From NCBI RefSeq assembly GCF_900129905.1, contig NZ_FQXG01000002.1:372001-436000 (forward strand): 64,000 nucleotides of DNA, in the 5' to 3' direction. Made by a program: the position numbers and the translations under genes. The notes under the pieces are model-generated. The model ran no database searches. It had not been told where the DNA came from and worked only from the letters and a program-made list of their open reading frames with translations. Below, one piece after another: positions 53,811 through 64,000 of the stretch. Each line of letters opens with the position of its first letter. Position 1 is the stretch's first letter. Source of the DNA: Ferrimonas marina (GTDB taxonomy: Bacteria; Pseudomonadota; Gammaproteobacteria; Enterobacterales; Shewanellaceae).

Positions 53811-55201
53811 TCAGCCCTCCCAGCTTTGCTTCTTGCGATACAAGGTGGAGGGGCTCACCTCCAGCAGTTCGGCTGCCTGGGGGATGTTGCCATCGCAGTG
53901 TTCAATGGCCAGCTCAATCGCCTCTTTCTCGGTCTTCCACAGCGGCTGGATCTTGACCCGGGGGGCCTCAGCAACCGTCGGAACGGCCTCCTCCTCCCAC
54001 TCCATCTCCGCCAGGTTCTCCGGCACCAGGGCCTGCAACATCGGTGGCAGCTGCGCCGGCTGGACCTCCTCGCCCTCGTGCAACACGCACAGGGTACGCA
54101 CTACGTTTTGCAGCTCCCGTACATTGCCGGGCCAGTCGTGCTGCATCATGGCCGCGGCAGCGGCGGGGGCAAAACGGACAAAGCCTTTGCCCTCCTCCTT
54201 GGCGAAACGCTGCAGCAGGCTGGTGGCGATGGCCAGCACGTCCTGGCCGCGCTCGCGCAGTGGCGGCAGGTGGATGGGCACCACGTAGAGGCGGTAGTAG
54301 AGATCCTCGCGGAACCGGCCAGCCTTGACCTCTTCCAGCGGGTCGCGGTTGGTGGCGCAGAGGAAGCGAACATCCACCTGCTCCTCACCGCTGCCGCCCA
54401 CCTTCTGGAAGCGGCCGGTCTGGACAAAGCGCAGCAACTTGGTTTGCAGCTCCAGGTCCAGCTCGCCGATCTCATCCAGAAACAGGGTACCGCCATTGGC
54501 CCGGGCCGCGGCGCCCTGGCGTTCACTCACCGCCCCGGTAAACGCCCCCTTGGAGTGACCGAAGATCTCACTCTCCATCAGATCCTTAGGAATGGCACCG
54601 CAGTTCAGGGCAACGAAAGCCCCCTTGGCTCGCGGCCCCTGACGATGGATCGCCTCGGCGCACACCTCCTTGCCGGTGCCGCTTTCGCCGGTGATGAACA
54701 CCGTGGCCTTGCTGGCTGCCACCGTCTCCACCATGCGGTAGATCTTCTGCATCGAGCTGTGTTTGCCGATAAAGCCGTGGAAGCGGTAACGATCAGATTG
54801 CAGCGCTCTTACCGTGCTGCCCAGCCGCGACAGCTGCAGCGCATTGGCCACCGTCACCTGCAGGCGCTGGGCATCGAAGGGTTTCTCAAGAAAATCGCAG
54901 GCACCCAGGCGCAGGGCATCCAGCGCGGCGTCAACGCTGCCGTGGGCGGTGATGATCACCACCGAGATGGCCAGGTTCTGCGGTGCCAGCCACTGCAGGA
55001 TCTCAAGCCCACCGATGTCCGGCAGGTTAAGATCCAGCAGCATCACCTCCGGGGTGCGCTCCTGCAGATAGGCCTGGGCCGCCTCGCCGGAGGCCACCCA
55101 GTGCACCTCGCACTCGCTCTGGGCCAGGTAGGCCTGGTAGAGCGAGGCCAGGGTTTCGCTGTCTTCCACCAGCAACACGCTGGGCTTGTGGGATTCCGTA
55201 G

Positions 55202-55205
<4 letters not shown>
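53811..55205 (-). CDS. Sigma54-dependent response regulator, LuxO/SypG-like
   Basis: 464 residues. Receiver domain (acidic E14-D15, phospho-acceptor D58, K near 107 in FLEKPFD), linker with FIGKHSSMQKIYRMVETV, AAA+ domain with GESGTGKE, the sigma54-contacting [31 protein letters not shown] and WPGNVRELQN, C-terminal Fis helix (NIPQAAELLEVSPSTLYRKKQSW). Length and this Fis motif are like LuxO and SypG. It is coupled to the hybrid kinase by ATGA. I infer it activates the sigma54 promoters P1-P5. Confidence 0.94.
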
Positions 55206-58216
<3,011 letters not shown>

Positions 58217-58243
58217 CGCCGCTCCTTAAGCTCCATGCTTGGA

Positions 58244-59053
58244 TTACTCCATTAATTCGGTTTGTTCGGTCAACCGGCGTACCGGATCCCAGTCGCTGTC
58301 TTGCGCCTGCTCAAAGCCTGACATCGCCAGCGGGGCCAGAATGGCACGACCGCTTGGGTCCTGCCCCATCGCCAACAACGCCTGGCCCAGAACCTCTCGC
58401 AGCTCCGGTGCCAAGTCGCTGTGGGTGGCGATGGCGTGGGGGGGATAGCCCGCGGAACGCCACAGGATCTTCAGCTGCGGCGCCACCTCGCTGGTGTTGA
58501 AGGTGCGGATGATGCCACCGCCGGCGGGATAGAGGCCCGCCGCCACGCTTTGATACACCGAATCGTGCGAGGCGACGTAGTGGGCGGTGAAGGGGATCCC
58601 CTGCTGGCTCAGCTCACCACGTACCACCATGCTGGCGGCAAAGGCACCGGGCGAGGGGAAGGCCAGCGGTTGGCCCTGTAACTGGGACAGATCCGCCAGT
58701 TCGCTGTCGCGGCGCACCACCAGGATCCCCTGCAGCTGCTTGCCTTCGCTGCGGGCCAGCGCCTGGTAGCCGGGCTGCCCGGCAAACTGGGTATAGTGGT
58801 AGGGGTTCATGTACGCCAGCTGATAGCGCCCCTCGGCCAGGCGCTGCTCGAACTCAGGGATGTTGGGGGCGGTCTCAAAGCGTACCGTCAGTCCGGTCTG
58901 TTCGCTGAGCCAGCGGCACAGCGGTGCCCAGTTCTTGGCCAGGGTCGAAGCCGACTGCTGTGGCACCACCCCAAAGCGGATCACCTCCGCCGACAGTGAT
59001 CCTGCCCATACCAATCCCATCACTAACAGGCCCCAGCGGATCATGCCAACCAT
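58244..59053 (-). CDS. PhnD-type periplasmic binding protein, orphan
   Basis: 269 residues, signal peptide cut after SLSA. EVIRFGVVPQQSASTLAKNWAPLCRWLSEQTGLTVRFETA, LAYMNPYHYTQF, and FPSPGAFAASMVVRGEL are characteristic of phosphonate/phosphite-type binding proteins (PhnD family). There is no ABC permease or ATPase nearby; the following genes encode the hybrid kinase and regulator. It therefore more likely presents a ligand to the kinase periplasmic domain than to a transporter. GGGAGAACG precedes the ATG. Confidence 0.87.
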   Translation of the reverse strand: MVGMIRWGLLVMGLVWAGSLSAEVIRFGVVPQQSASTLAKNWAPLCRWLSEQTGLTVRFETAPNIPEFEQRLAEGRYQLAYMNPYHYTQFAGQPGYQALARSEGKQLQGILVVRRDSELADLSQLQGQPLAFPSPGAFAASMVVRGELSQQGIPFTAHYVASHDSVYQSVAAGLYPAGGGIIRTFNTSEVAPQLKILWRSAGYPPHAIATHSDLAPELREVLGQALLAMGQDPSGRAILAPLAMSGFEQAQDSDWDPVRRLTEQTELME

Positions 59054-59080
59054 CTCGTTCTCCCTTTGTTCCTAACATGA

Positions 59081-59116
59081 AAAAAAAGCGCCACAAATTC
59101 AAACGCTTTGTGGCGT
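59081..59116 (-). terminator. Terminator between export unit and PhnD unit
   Basis: CGCCACAAA (59090-59098) / TTTGTGGCG (59108-59116) with 9-nt loop, minus-strand reading runs into TTTTTTTT. Confidence 0.88.
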
Positions 59117-59144
59117 ATTCTCTTGGTGCGATGCACAAGCGGCC

Positions 59145-59771
59145 TCAGGGCCGCATCCGCAGCAGCTGCGATTGGCGCACCCCCTGGCGCAGCCAGTGGG
59201 CCAGGCCGGGCCAGCGCGGCGTCAGCGCCTCAATAGCCTCAAGCAGTGACTGCTGCAGCGACGGGTTGTAGTGGTCATTGGCCACCAGGCCAAGCAGTCG
59301 CCCGCCTTCCTGCTCGAGCTGGTGCTGACACTGGCGCACCATGGCCGCACCGATGTGCCCCGCCTCCAGCGCCAGTACCGTGTGTTCACAGGCCATCAGC
59401 CAGGGGCTGCGGCGGGCGCTGGCCACCTCGCCTTGGGACACCGGTGGTAGATGCAGCACCACCTTCTGGTATTGTCCAGACCACGCCGCCAGCCTTGCGG
59501 AGGCACAGCTGGCCTCCCCAGGGCTGGCTTGCGCGGCCGGTTCGTTGCCCAGGGCCAGGCGGTCAAACCCCGCCCCGGGTTGCGGCGTCGGGTTGGCACC
59601 ATCGGCCCCCGCTGCCACGTCATTCCACTCCACCAGCAACACCCTCTGATCGGCTTGACCGGCTCGCTTCGCCAGGGCCTCGGCCAAGCCGGACTCGGCG
59701 CCCAGGCAGCCCACCAGGGCCAGGGTCTGTCCCCCCTGCTGTTGCCAGCGTTGATACAGTGCTTCCAACAT
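59145..59771 (-). CDS. BY-kinase-like (CpsD/SypD-like) protein with degenerate P-loop
   Basis: 208 residues. Start at 59771 with AAAGGAGC upstream. The MinD/CpsD-type beta-alpha core is visible: TLALVGCLGAESGLAEALAKRAG in place of the P-loop, VLLVEWNDV in place of Walker A' (VLLVDxD), and VVLHLPP. The P-loop lysine is absent, and the C-terminus (RQGVRQSQLLRMRP) has no tyrosine cluster. It is therefore likely not an active tyrosine kinase. Final gene of the STAS-OmpA-SLBB unit before a terminator. Confidence 0.68.
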   Translation of the reverse strand: MLEALYQRWQQQGGQTLALVGCLGAESGLAEALAKRAGQADQRVLLVEWNDVAAGADGANPTPQPGAGFDRLALGNEPAAQASPGEASCASARLAAWSGQYQKVVLHLPPVSQGEVASARRSPWLMACEHTVLALEAGHIGAAMVRQCQHQLEQEGGRLLGLVANDHYNPSLQQSLLEAIEALTPRWPGLAHWLRQGVRQSQLLRMRP

Positions 59772-59802
59772 GGTGTTGCTCCTTTGCAATGCGGGTCGGT
59801 GT

Positions 59803-61923
59803 TCAGATAAAGCCCAGCAGGGCACTGATGGTGAGCACCCGAAACACGTCCTCCATGCCCTGGCGGGTCTTCTCCCAGGTGCTCTCCTTCTCATCCGGGA
59901 CATAGACGGTATCGCCGGCCCGCAGCACCGGCAGCTGGTCAAAGTCACCGCTTTGCGAGAAGGCCACCAGGTCAAAGGTGCGGGCCTGGTCGCGGCAGCA
60001 GGAGAGGTTCACCACGGTGATCTTGCGGGCGTGACCGCGGTCATCCACCCCACCGGCCTCTGCCAGCAGATCCAGCAGGGTCATGTTGTCATTGAAGCGA
60101 TAGCGCCCTGGCTTGTTCACCGCCCCCAGCACCCGCACGGTGCGCTCCTTGGGCTCAGTCAGCCAGGGCCGCTGCTTCTCCGGGATGTAGATGGAGTCAC
60201 CGGGTTGAATCGCCGGCAGCAGGTGCTCGTCGCCGGTCTCGAAGTACATCGCCAGGTCCAGCCTGGTGACCCGGGCATGGCTGCCATCGCGATGGTTGAT
60301 CCGCACCTGGCTCAGGTCCGCCTCGCCGGTGGGGCCATCGGCGGCGGCCAGGATGTCGAGGAAGTGCATCTTCTGGTTGAAGCGGTAGCGCCCCGGCGCC
60401 CCGACCTGGCCAAAGATGTAGATGGAGTCTTCGGAGGCCTGGCGGATCCACTGGGATTTGTTGTCCGACGGGTCATCCGGCAGCTGCGGCACCATGATCA
60501 CCGTACCGGCGGTGATGGTGGGCAGCGGCTCGTTGCTGCCATTGAGGTAGGCCTGCAGATCAAACAGCACGGTACGGCGCTGGCCCTGGGTATCGCCGTA
60601 CACCACCTTGACCTTGGCGGTGTCCGCCTTGGGCTTGGGGCCGCCGGCGTGGGCCAGCAGATCCAGCATCGACATCTCATCGCTCCACTCGAAGCGACCC
60701 GGACGGTTGACCTCGCCCATCACCTTCACCGCCCGCTGCGGCGCCACCTTGGTCCAGGACTTCTCGTTCAGATCCGTCTTCTCCGGTACAAAGATGGCAT
60801 CGCCGGCAAACAGCTGGGGCGGAGCCACGCCCTGACCTTCGGTGAAGGCCAGCATATCGAATGCCTCCACCTCACCACTTTGGCGGATGATGCGCATCTG
60901 CCGGGTCTCGGCAAAACGGGTGGGACCGCCGGCGTTGGCCAGCACATCGAGAAAACCGGCGTCGGCGTTGCCTTCATAAGCGCCAGGCTTGAACACCTCA
61001 CCCATCACGTAGACGGTATTGGCCCCGGCTTTGACCTCCTCCTCCTGCTTGGGCACAAACACCGTGGTGCCGGCGGAGAGGACCAGCAGCTCCGCTTGGT
61101 CGCCGCTGTCGAGGTAACGCTCCAGGTTGAACAGGCGCGGCTCGCCATCGAGGATCACCCGGATCTGCTCGACGCTGGCGTAGCGGGTAACGCCACCGGC
61201 GCGCATCAGCATATCGACGATGGTGACGCCGGAGCGGTAGGAGAAGCTGCCGGGGCTGTTGACCTCGCCAAACACCTTCACCGCGTCCCGGTCCTCCGCC
61301 GCATCACCCTTGTCGGTGAGCTGATTAGGATCGAACTCCACCGCCACGTTGCCGATCTTGGGGGAGGCCGGCACAAACAGCACATCCAGCGAATTCAGTT
61401 GCGGCAACAGCTGGCGATCACCGCTATCGAGGTAGGCCTTGTAGTCAAACAGCGACTGCTCATTGCCACGGCGCAGCTGCAAACGGTCAAGCTGAGCACC
61501 GGCACGGATACCACCCGCGGCCCGCAGCGCCATCTGCACCCCGGCCTCGGCGGGCAGCACCACCTCCCCCGGGGTCTCTACGTAACCCAGTACCGACACC
61601 CGGATGCGACGCTCTGCCACGAACACCGACAACCCGCTGAGATCGCGAAAGGCGGTTTTCAGCCGCACTGCCACCGCGCTTTGCATCGCGGTTTCATCCA
61701 GCCCGGCCACTTCGATGGCGCCCACCTCAGGCAGCACCAAGCGGCCCTGACGGTCCACCTCGAAGCGCTTATCCAGTGAGGGCTCGCCGGGCAGCAGGAT
61801 CCGAACCAGATCGCCGGGCTGAACCGGAGTCTGAGGCTGGGCTTGAACCAGCGCCGGGCTAAACAACATCACCGGCAGCAACAGGGCCAGCAAGGCGGCC
61901 CACACAACTTGGCGTTTCATCAT
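59803..61923 (-). CDS. Polysaccharide export protein with repeated SLBB domains (SypC-like)
   Basis: 706 residues, longer than Wza because of extra SLBB repeats. Signal peptide; poly-export domain with PQTPVQPGDLVRILLPGEPSLDKRFEVDRQGRLVLPEVG; then about six SLBB repeats, each like VKVFGEVNSPGSFSYRSGVTIVDMLMRAGG (others at VYVMGEVFKPGAY, VKVMGEVNRPGRFEW, IYIFGQVGAPGRYRF, VRVLGAVNKPGRYRF). C-terminal segment FRVLTISALLGFI may anchor it. It overlaps the OmpA gene (ATGATG, 61923 or 61920) behind AAGGAGG. Confidence 0.93.
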   Translation of the reverse strand: MMKRQVVWAALLALLLPVMLFSPALVQAQPQTPVQPGDLVRILLPGEPSLDKRFEVDRQGRLVLPEVGAIEVAGLDETAMQSAVAVRLKTAFRDLSGLSVFVAERRIRVSVLGYVETPGEVVLPAEAGVQMALRAAGGIRAGAQLDRLQLRRGNEQSLFDYKAYLDSGDRQLLPQLNSLDVLFVPASPKIGNVAVEFDPNQLTDKGDAAEDRDAVKVFGEVNSPGSFSYRSGVTIVDMLMRAGGVTRYASVEQIRVILDGEPRLFNLERYLDSGDQAELLVLSAGTTVFVPKQEEEVKAGANTVYVMGEVFKPGAYEGNADAGFLDVLANAGGPTRFAETRQMRIIRQSGEVEAFDMLAFTEGQGVAPPQLFAGDAIFVPEKTDLNEKSWTKVAPQRAVKVMGEVNRPGRFEWSDEMSMLDLLAHAGGPKPKADTAKVKVVYGDTQGQRRTVLFDLQAYLNGSNEPLPTITAGTVIMVPQLPDDPSDNKSQWIRQASEDSIYIFGQVGAPGRYRFNQKMHFLDILAAADGPTGEADLSQVRINHRDGSHARVTRLDLAMYFETGDEHLLPAIQPGDSIYIPEKQRPWLTEPKERTVRVLGAVNKPGRYRFNDNMTLLDLLAEAGGVDDRGHARKITVVNLSCCRDQARTFDLVAFSQSGDFDQLPVLRAGDTVYVPDEKESTWEKTRQGMEDVFRVLTISALLGFI

Positions 61924-62762
61924 TGACCTCCTTGGGTCTGGGCGGCCACCAGCTCGATGGTGACGCGGCGATTGGAGTGGTCGGCCTCACGGCCCACCTG
62001 ACTGGAATAGGGTCGGCTGGCCTCCCAGGCCTGCAGGCGAATACGGCGGGCATCGATGCCACCATCCACCAGGAATCGGGCCACACTCTCTGCCCGCTGT
62101 TGCGCCAGGGTCTGATTGCGTTGGTCGCTGCCCTGCACGTCGGTGTGACCGTGGATCACCAGGGTGTGCTGAGTGGCCTTGAGCAGCGGCAACACTCTTT
62201 TCAGCTGGTCTTGATAAGCCGGGGTCAGCACGCTGGAGTCGGTGGCAAACTGGTTACTGACGTTGAGCTGCTGGGCCAGGCTGCTGGCCAGGGGATCGGT
62301 CTTGGTAACCGGTTTGGGCTTGGCCCCGCTCGATGCCATCGGAGCCATACCGTCACGGCAGTGGCCGCTTTGTCGGTTAACGCTGTCCAGGCGCTGCTCC
62401 AGGGCATGAAGGAAGCCCTGCTGGGCCTCGATGTCGGTGGCGGCATCCATCACCAGGCCACCCTCCAACTGGCGCAGGATACGGTGCTCGCGCATCCGCG
62501 CCTGGGCCACTGAAGCGGGGAAACACAGCTCCGCCCCCTCCAGCACCAGCAGATCAAGGTGGTGCTTCAGCAAAGTGGCTTCGAACAGCACGCCGTGCTC
62601 CGGCCCCATCGCTTCGTCGGTGCTGGCATCCAGCCAGGCCAACATCGCATCCTGATGCTCGGCCATGCCGCCGCGACCCGCCGGGGCCCAGCTGACACAG
62701 CCGCACAAGCAGCCAGTCAGCAGCGCCAGGGTGAGGAGTCGAGTGTGCCGTGCCGTTGCCAT
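61920..62762 (-). CDS. OmpA-family lipoprotein (SypB-like)
   Basis: 280 residues. Start ATG 62762 with AAGGAGC; lipobox LTGC or LCGC near residue 17-21. N-terminal domain of about 150 residues is helical without a known family. C-terminal OmpA domain: [54 protein letters not shown]...NRRVTIELV, the peptidoglycan-binding motif. Its place between STAS and SLBB genes is that of sypB. Confidence 0.92.
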   Translation of the reverse strand: MATARHTRLLTLALLTGCLCGCVSWAPAGRGGMAEHQDAMLAWLDASTDEAMGPEHGVLFEATLLKHHLDLLVLEGAELCFPASVAQARMREHRILRQLEGGLVMDAATDIEAQQGFLHALEQRLDSVNRQSGHCRDGMAPMASSGAKPKPVTKTDPLASSLAQQLNVSNQFATDSSVLTPAYQDQLKRVLPLLKATQHTLVIHGHTDVQGSDQRNQTLAQQRAESVARFLVDGGIDARRIRLQAWEASRPYSSQVGREADHSNRRVTIELVAAQTQGGQ

Positions 62763-62772
62763 GGGGAGCTCC

Positions 62773-63126
62773 TTAGCTGGCCAGCGCGGTGGGGCCCTGC
62801 CAGGCCACCGGCAGGGTTTCATGCATCGGGATCACCTGACCGACCCGCAGCAGGCTGAGCAGCTGGCGAGGCTGACCCTGGGCACCGCACAGCGCCATCT
62901 GACCGCCTCGATTGGCAAGGCGCTTGAACAGGAACACCAGCGCTCCCAGACCGGAGACATCCAACTCAGACACCTCTCGCAGGTCCACCATCAACTGGGC
63001 ACTGGGGTGTTGCTCCGCCAAGCGCTGCAGCCGGTCTTCCAGCGGCGCGCAGTGCTCCGCATCCAGGGCGCCGCTCAGGCGCAGGGTCAGTTGCTGGGGC
63101 TTGGTTTGAAAGGTGCTGAATTCCAT
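62773..63126 (-). CDS. STAS-domain anti-anti-sigma-like protein (SypA-like)
   Basis: 117 residues, single STAS domain. [57 protein letters not shown] with S58 at the position phosphorylated in SpoIIAA-type proteins. GAGG precedes ATG 63126. First gene of the export unit. In V. fischeri the SypA serine is switched by SypE; no sypE-like gene is present here. Confidence 0.9.
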   Translation of the reverse strand: MEFSTFQTKPQQLTLRLSGALDAEHCAPLEDRLQRLAEQHPSAQLMVDLREVSELDVSGLGALVFLFKRLANRGGQMALCGAQGQPRQLLSLLRVGQVIPMHETLPVAWQGPTALAS

Positions 63127-63194
63127 GGTCGCCTCGCTTATCTCTGTGAGAGTCAAAGCCAGTGCCGGTTGGCCGTGGCGTTTGATATCGAGAT

Positions 63195-63210
63195 AGCGAG
63201 ATACGTGCCA
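63195..63210 (-). promoter_or_regulatory. Sigma54 promoter P1 (STAS-OmpA-SLBB-CpsD-like unit)
   Basis: Minus-strand TGGCAC-GTATC-TCGCT, one mismatch to consensus (T to C in -12), GG-N10-GC exact. Predicted start near 63184, 58 bases before the ATG. Confidence 0.7.
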
Positions 63211-63269
63211 TATTTTAATTTGTTAAATATCAATGGTTTATTTATATACCTTTGCGACTTGTGGCTTTT

Positions 63270-63285
63270 TTCGCATTTTGCAAAA
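63270..63285. promoter_or_regulatory. Putative activator site shared by P1 and P5
   Basis: TTCGCATTTTGCAAAA with dyad GCA-TTT-TGC. It is 59 bp upstream of the P1 -24 element and 74 bp upstream of the P5 -24 element. Confidence 0.65.
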
Positions 63286-63358
63286 GCCCCGCACACCCAA
63301 ACCCTGGCAGTTCGCCCACATTGCTCTCAGCCCCTTCTGTTCCTGGCTTTTCCGCCCT

Positions 63359-63374
63359 TGGCCCTGTTTTTGCT
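63359..63374 (+). promoter_or_regulatory. Sigma54 promoter P5 (galE)
   Basis: Plus-strand TGGCCC-TGTTT-TTGCT, one mismatch (A to C in -24), GG-N10-GC exact. Predicted start near 63385, 27 bases before the galE ATG. Confidence 0.68.
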
Positions 63375-63411
63375 CAGCCAGGGTCAGGACTATCCGAGGG
63401 GAGAAAGACCT

Positions 63412-64000
63412 ATGGCCATCCTGGTAACGGGCGGAGCCGGCTACATCGGCTCTCATGCGGTGGTGGAGCTGCTCAACGAGGGGCACTCCGTGGTGGTGTT
63501 GGACAACCTGTGTAACAGCAGCAAGGAGGCGCTGCGGCGGGTAGAGTGGATCACCGGCAAGCGGGTGCGCTTCTATCAAGGGGATGTCACCGATATCGCG
63601 GTGCTGCGTGACCTGTTCGGTGCCGAACCCATCGACGCTGTGATGCACTTTGCCGGACTGAAGTCGGTTAACGAGTCGCTGGCCTGCCCGCTGGAGTATT
63701 ACCGGGTCAACGTCGGTGGCACCCAGACCCTGTGCCAGGCGATGGAGGAGGCCGGGGTGCACACCCTGGTGTTCTCCTCCTCCGCCACGGTATACGGCGT
63801 GCCCCAGTCTCTGCCGCTGGATGAGAGCGCCCCGGTAGGTGCCACCACCAACCCTTACGGCACCTCCAAGTTCCTGGCCGAGCGGATCCTCACCGATTTG
63901 AACCATTGGCACGTGGCCATCCTGCGCTACTTCAACCCGGTCGGGGCCCACCCTAGCGGCCTAATTGGCGAAGACCCGCTGGACGCCCCCAACAACCTGA
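63412..64000 (+). CDS. galE: UDP-glucose 4-epimerase, 3' part outside window
   Basis: 196 codons visible. Extended SDR epimerase: NAD-binding [18 protein letters not shown] at residues 6-23, [21 protein letters not shown], and the catalytic YGTSKFLAE (Tyr-x3-Lys). GAGGGGAG precedes the ATG. It interconverts UDP-glucose and UDP-galactose; being divergent from the export genes and behind a sigma54 promoter, it likely supplies galactose units to the polysaccharide. Confidence 0.95.
   Translation, partial: MAILVTGGAGYIGSHAVVELLNEGHSVVVLDNLCNSSKEALRRVEWITGKRVRFYQGDVTDIAVLRDLFGAEPIDAVMHFAGLKSVNESLACPLEYYRVNVGGTQTLCQAMEEAGVHTLVFSSSATVYGVPQSLPLDESAPVGATTNPYGTSKFLAERILTDLNHWHVAILRYFNPVGAHPSGLIGEDPLDAPNNL

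Noticed and set aside
59770-61779. 669-codon open frame on the plus strand
   Set aside because: Antisense to the SLBB gene, which has clear domain repeats, signal peptide and ribosome site.

Overview
The window looks like chromosomal DNA of a marine gammaproteobacterium of the order Alteromonadales, most like Ferrimonas or Shewanella. The basis is gene content: a large TonB-dependent receptor, several porin paralogues, a DUF2057/DUF1315/DUF3108/DUF2919 conserved block, and cydABX. The genus is an inference. GC content is high, TTG and GTG starts are common, and no tRNA, rRNA, CRISPR array or insertion sequence was recognised.

Layout. 1-6294: a truncated TonB-dependent receptor and three outer-membrane porins, all on the minus strand; two porins are close paralogues whose terminators share a hairpin. 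6538-11004: divergent polB and dinG around one LexA box. 11035-16207: a tightly packed plus-strand run (TSUP permease, priC, DUF2057, HDAC-like, DUF1315, DUF3108, DUF2919, chalcone-isomerase-like), followed by a 450-bp non-coding stretch of mini-palindromes. 16709-22525: a TetR regulator and beta-barrel gene diverging from an RND efflux pair across a palindromic operator. 22597-26654: DUF465, a periplasmic protein and a divergent NtrC-type two-component system. 26679-36040: RNase T2, chemoreceptor, UspE, LysR, GH3 glucosidase with a LacI-type operator, and a sulfatase. 36236-39143: cydABX. 39785-39983: an isolated 25-codon gene with its own promoter and an 18-bp-stem terminator. 40075-42555: an M14 peptidase, then two overlapping LexA boxes in front of a degenerate DNA-methyltransferase-like gene and a gamma-glutamylcyclotransferase.

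42489-64000 is the most interesting region: an exopolysaccharide locus whose order (STAS protein, OmpA lipoprotein, SLBB export protein, BY-kinase-like protein, hybrid kinase with HPt, sigma54 response regulator, then glycosyltransferases, flippase, polymerase/ligase and acyltransferase) matches the symbiosis polysaccharide (syp) locus of Vibrio fischeri. Four minus-strand transcription units and the divergent galE are each preceded by a sigma54-type promoter (GG-N10-GC). A motif TTCGCA-N3-TGC lies 59-74 bp upstream of four of the five promoters. I read the locus as a self-contained regulon: the hybrid kinase and its LuxO/SypG-like regulator activate export, matrix-protein, glycosyltransferase and UDP-galactose supply genes together. 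It differs from syp in having an orphan PhnD-type periplasmic binding protein where sypE would be, a secreted LruC-domain protein, and a BY-kinase homologue without a recognisable Walker A lysine. No Wzz-type chain-length protein or initiating sugar-phosphate transferase is seen; they may lie outside the window.
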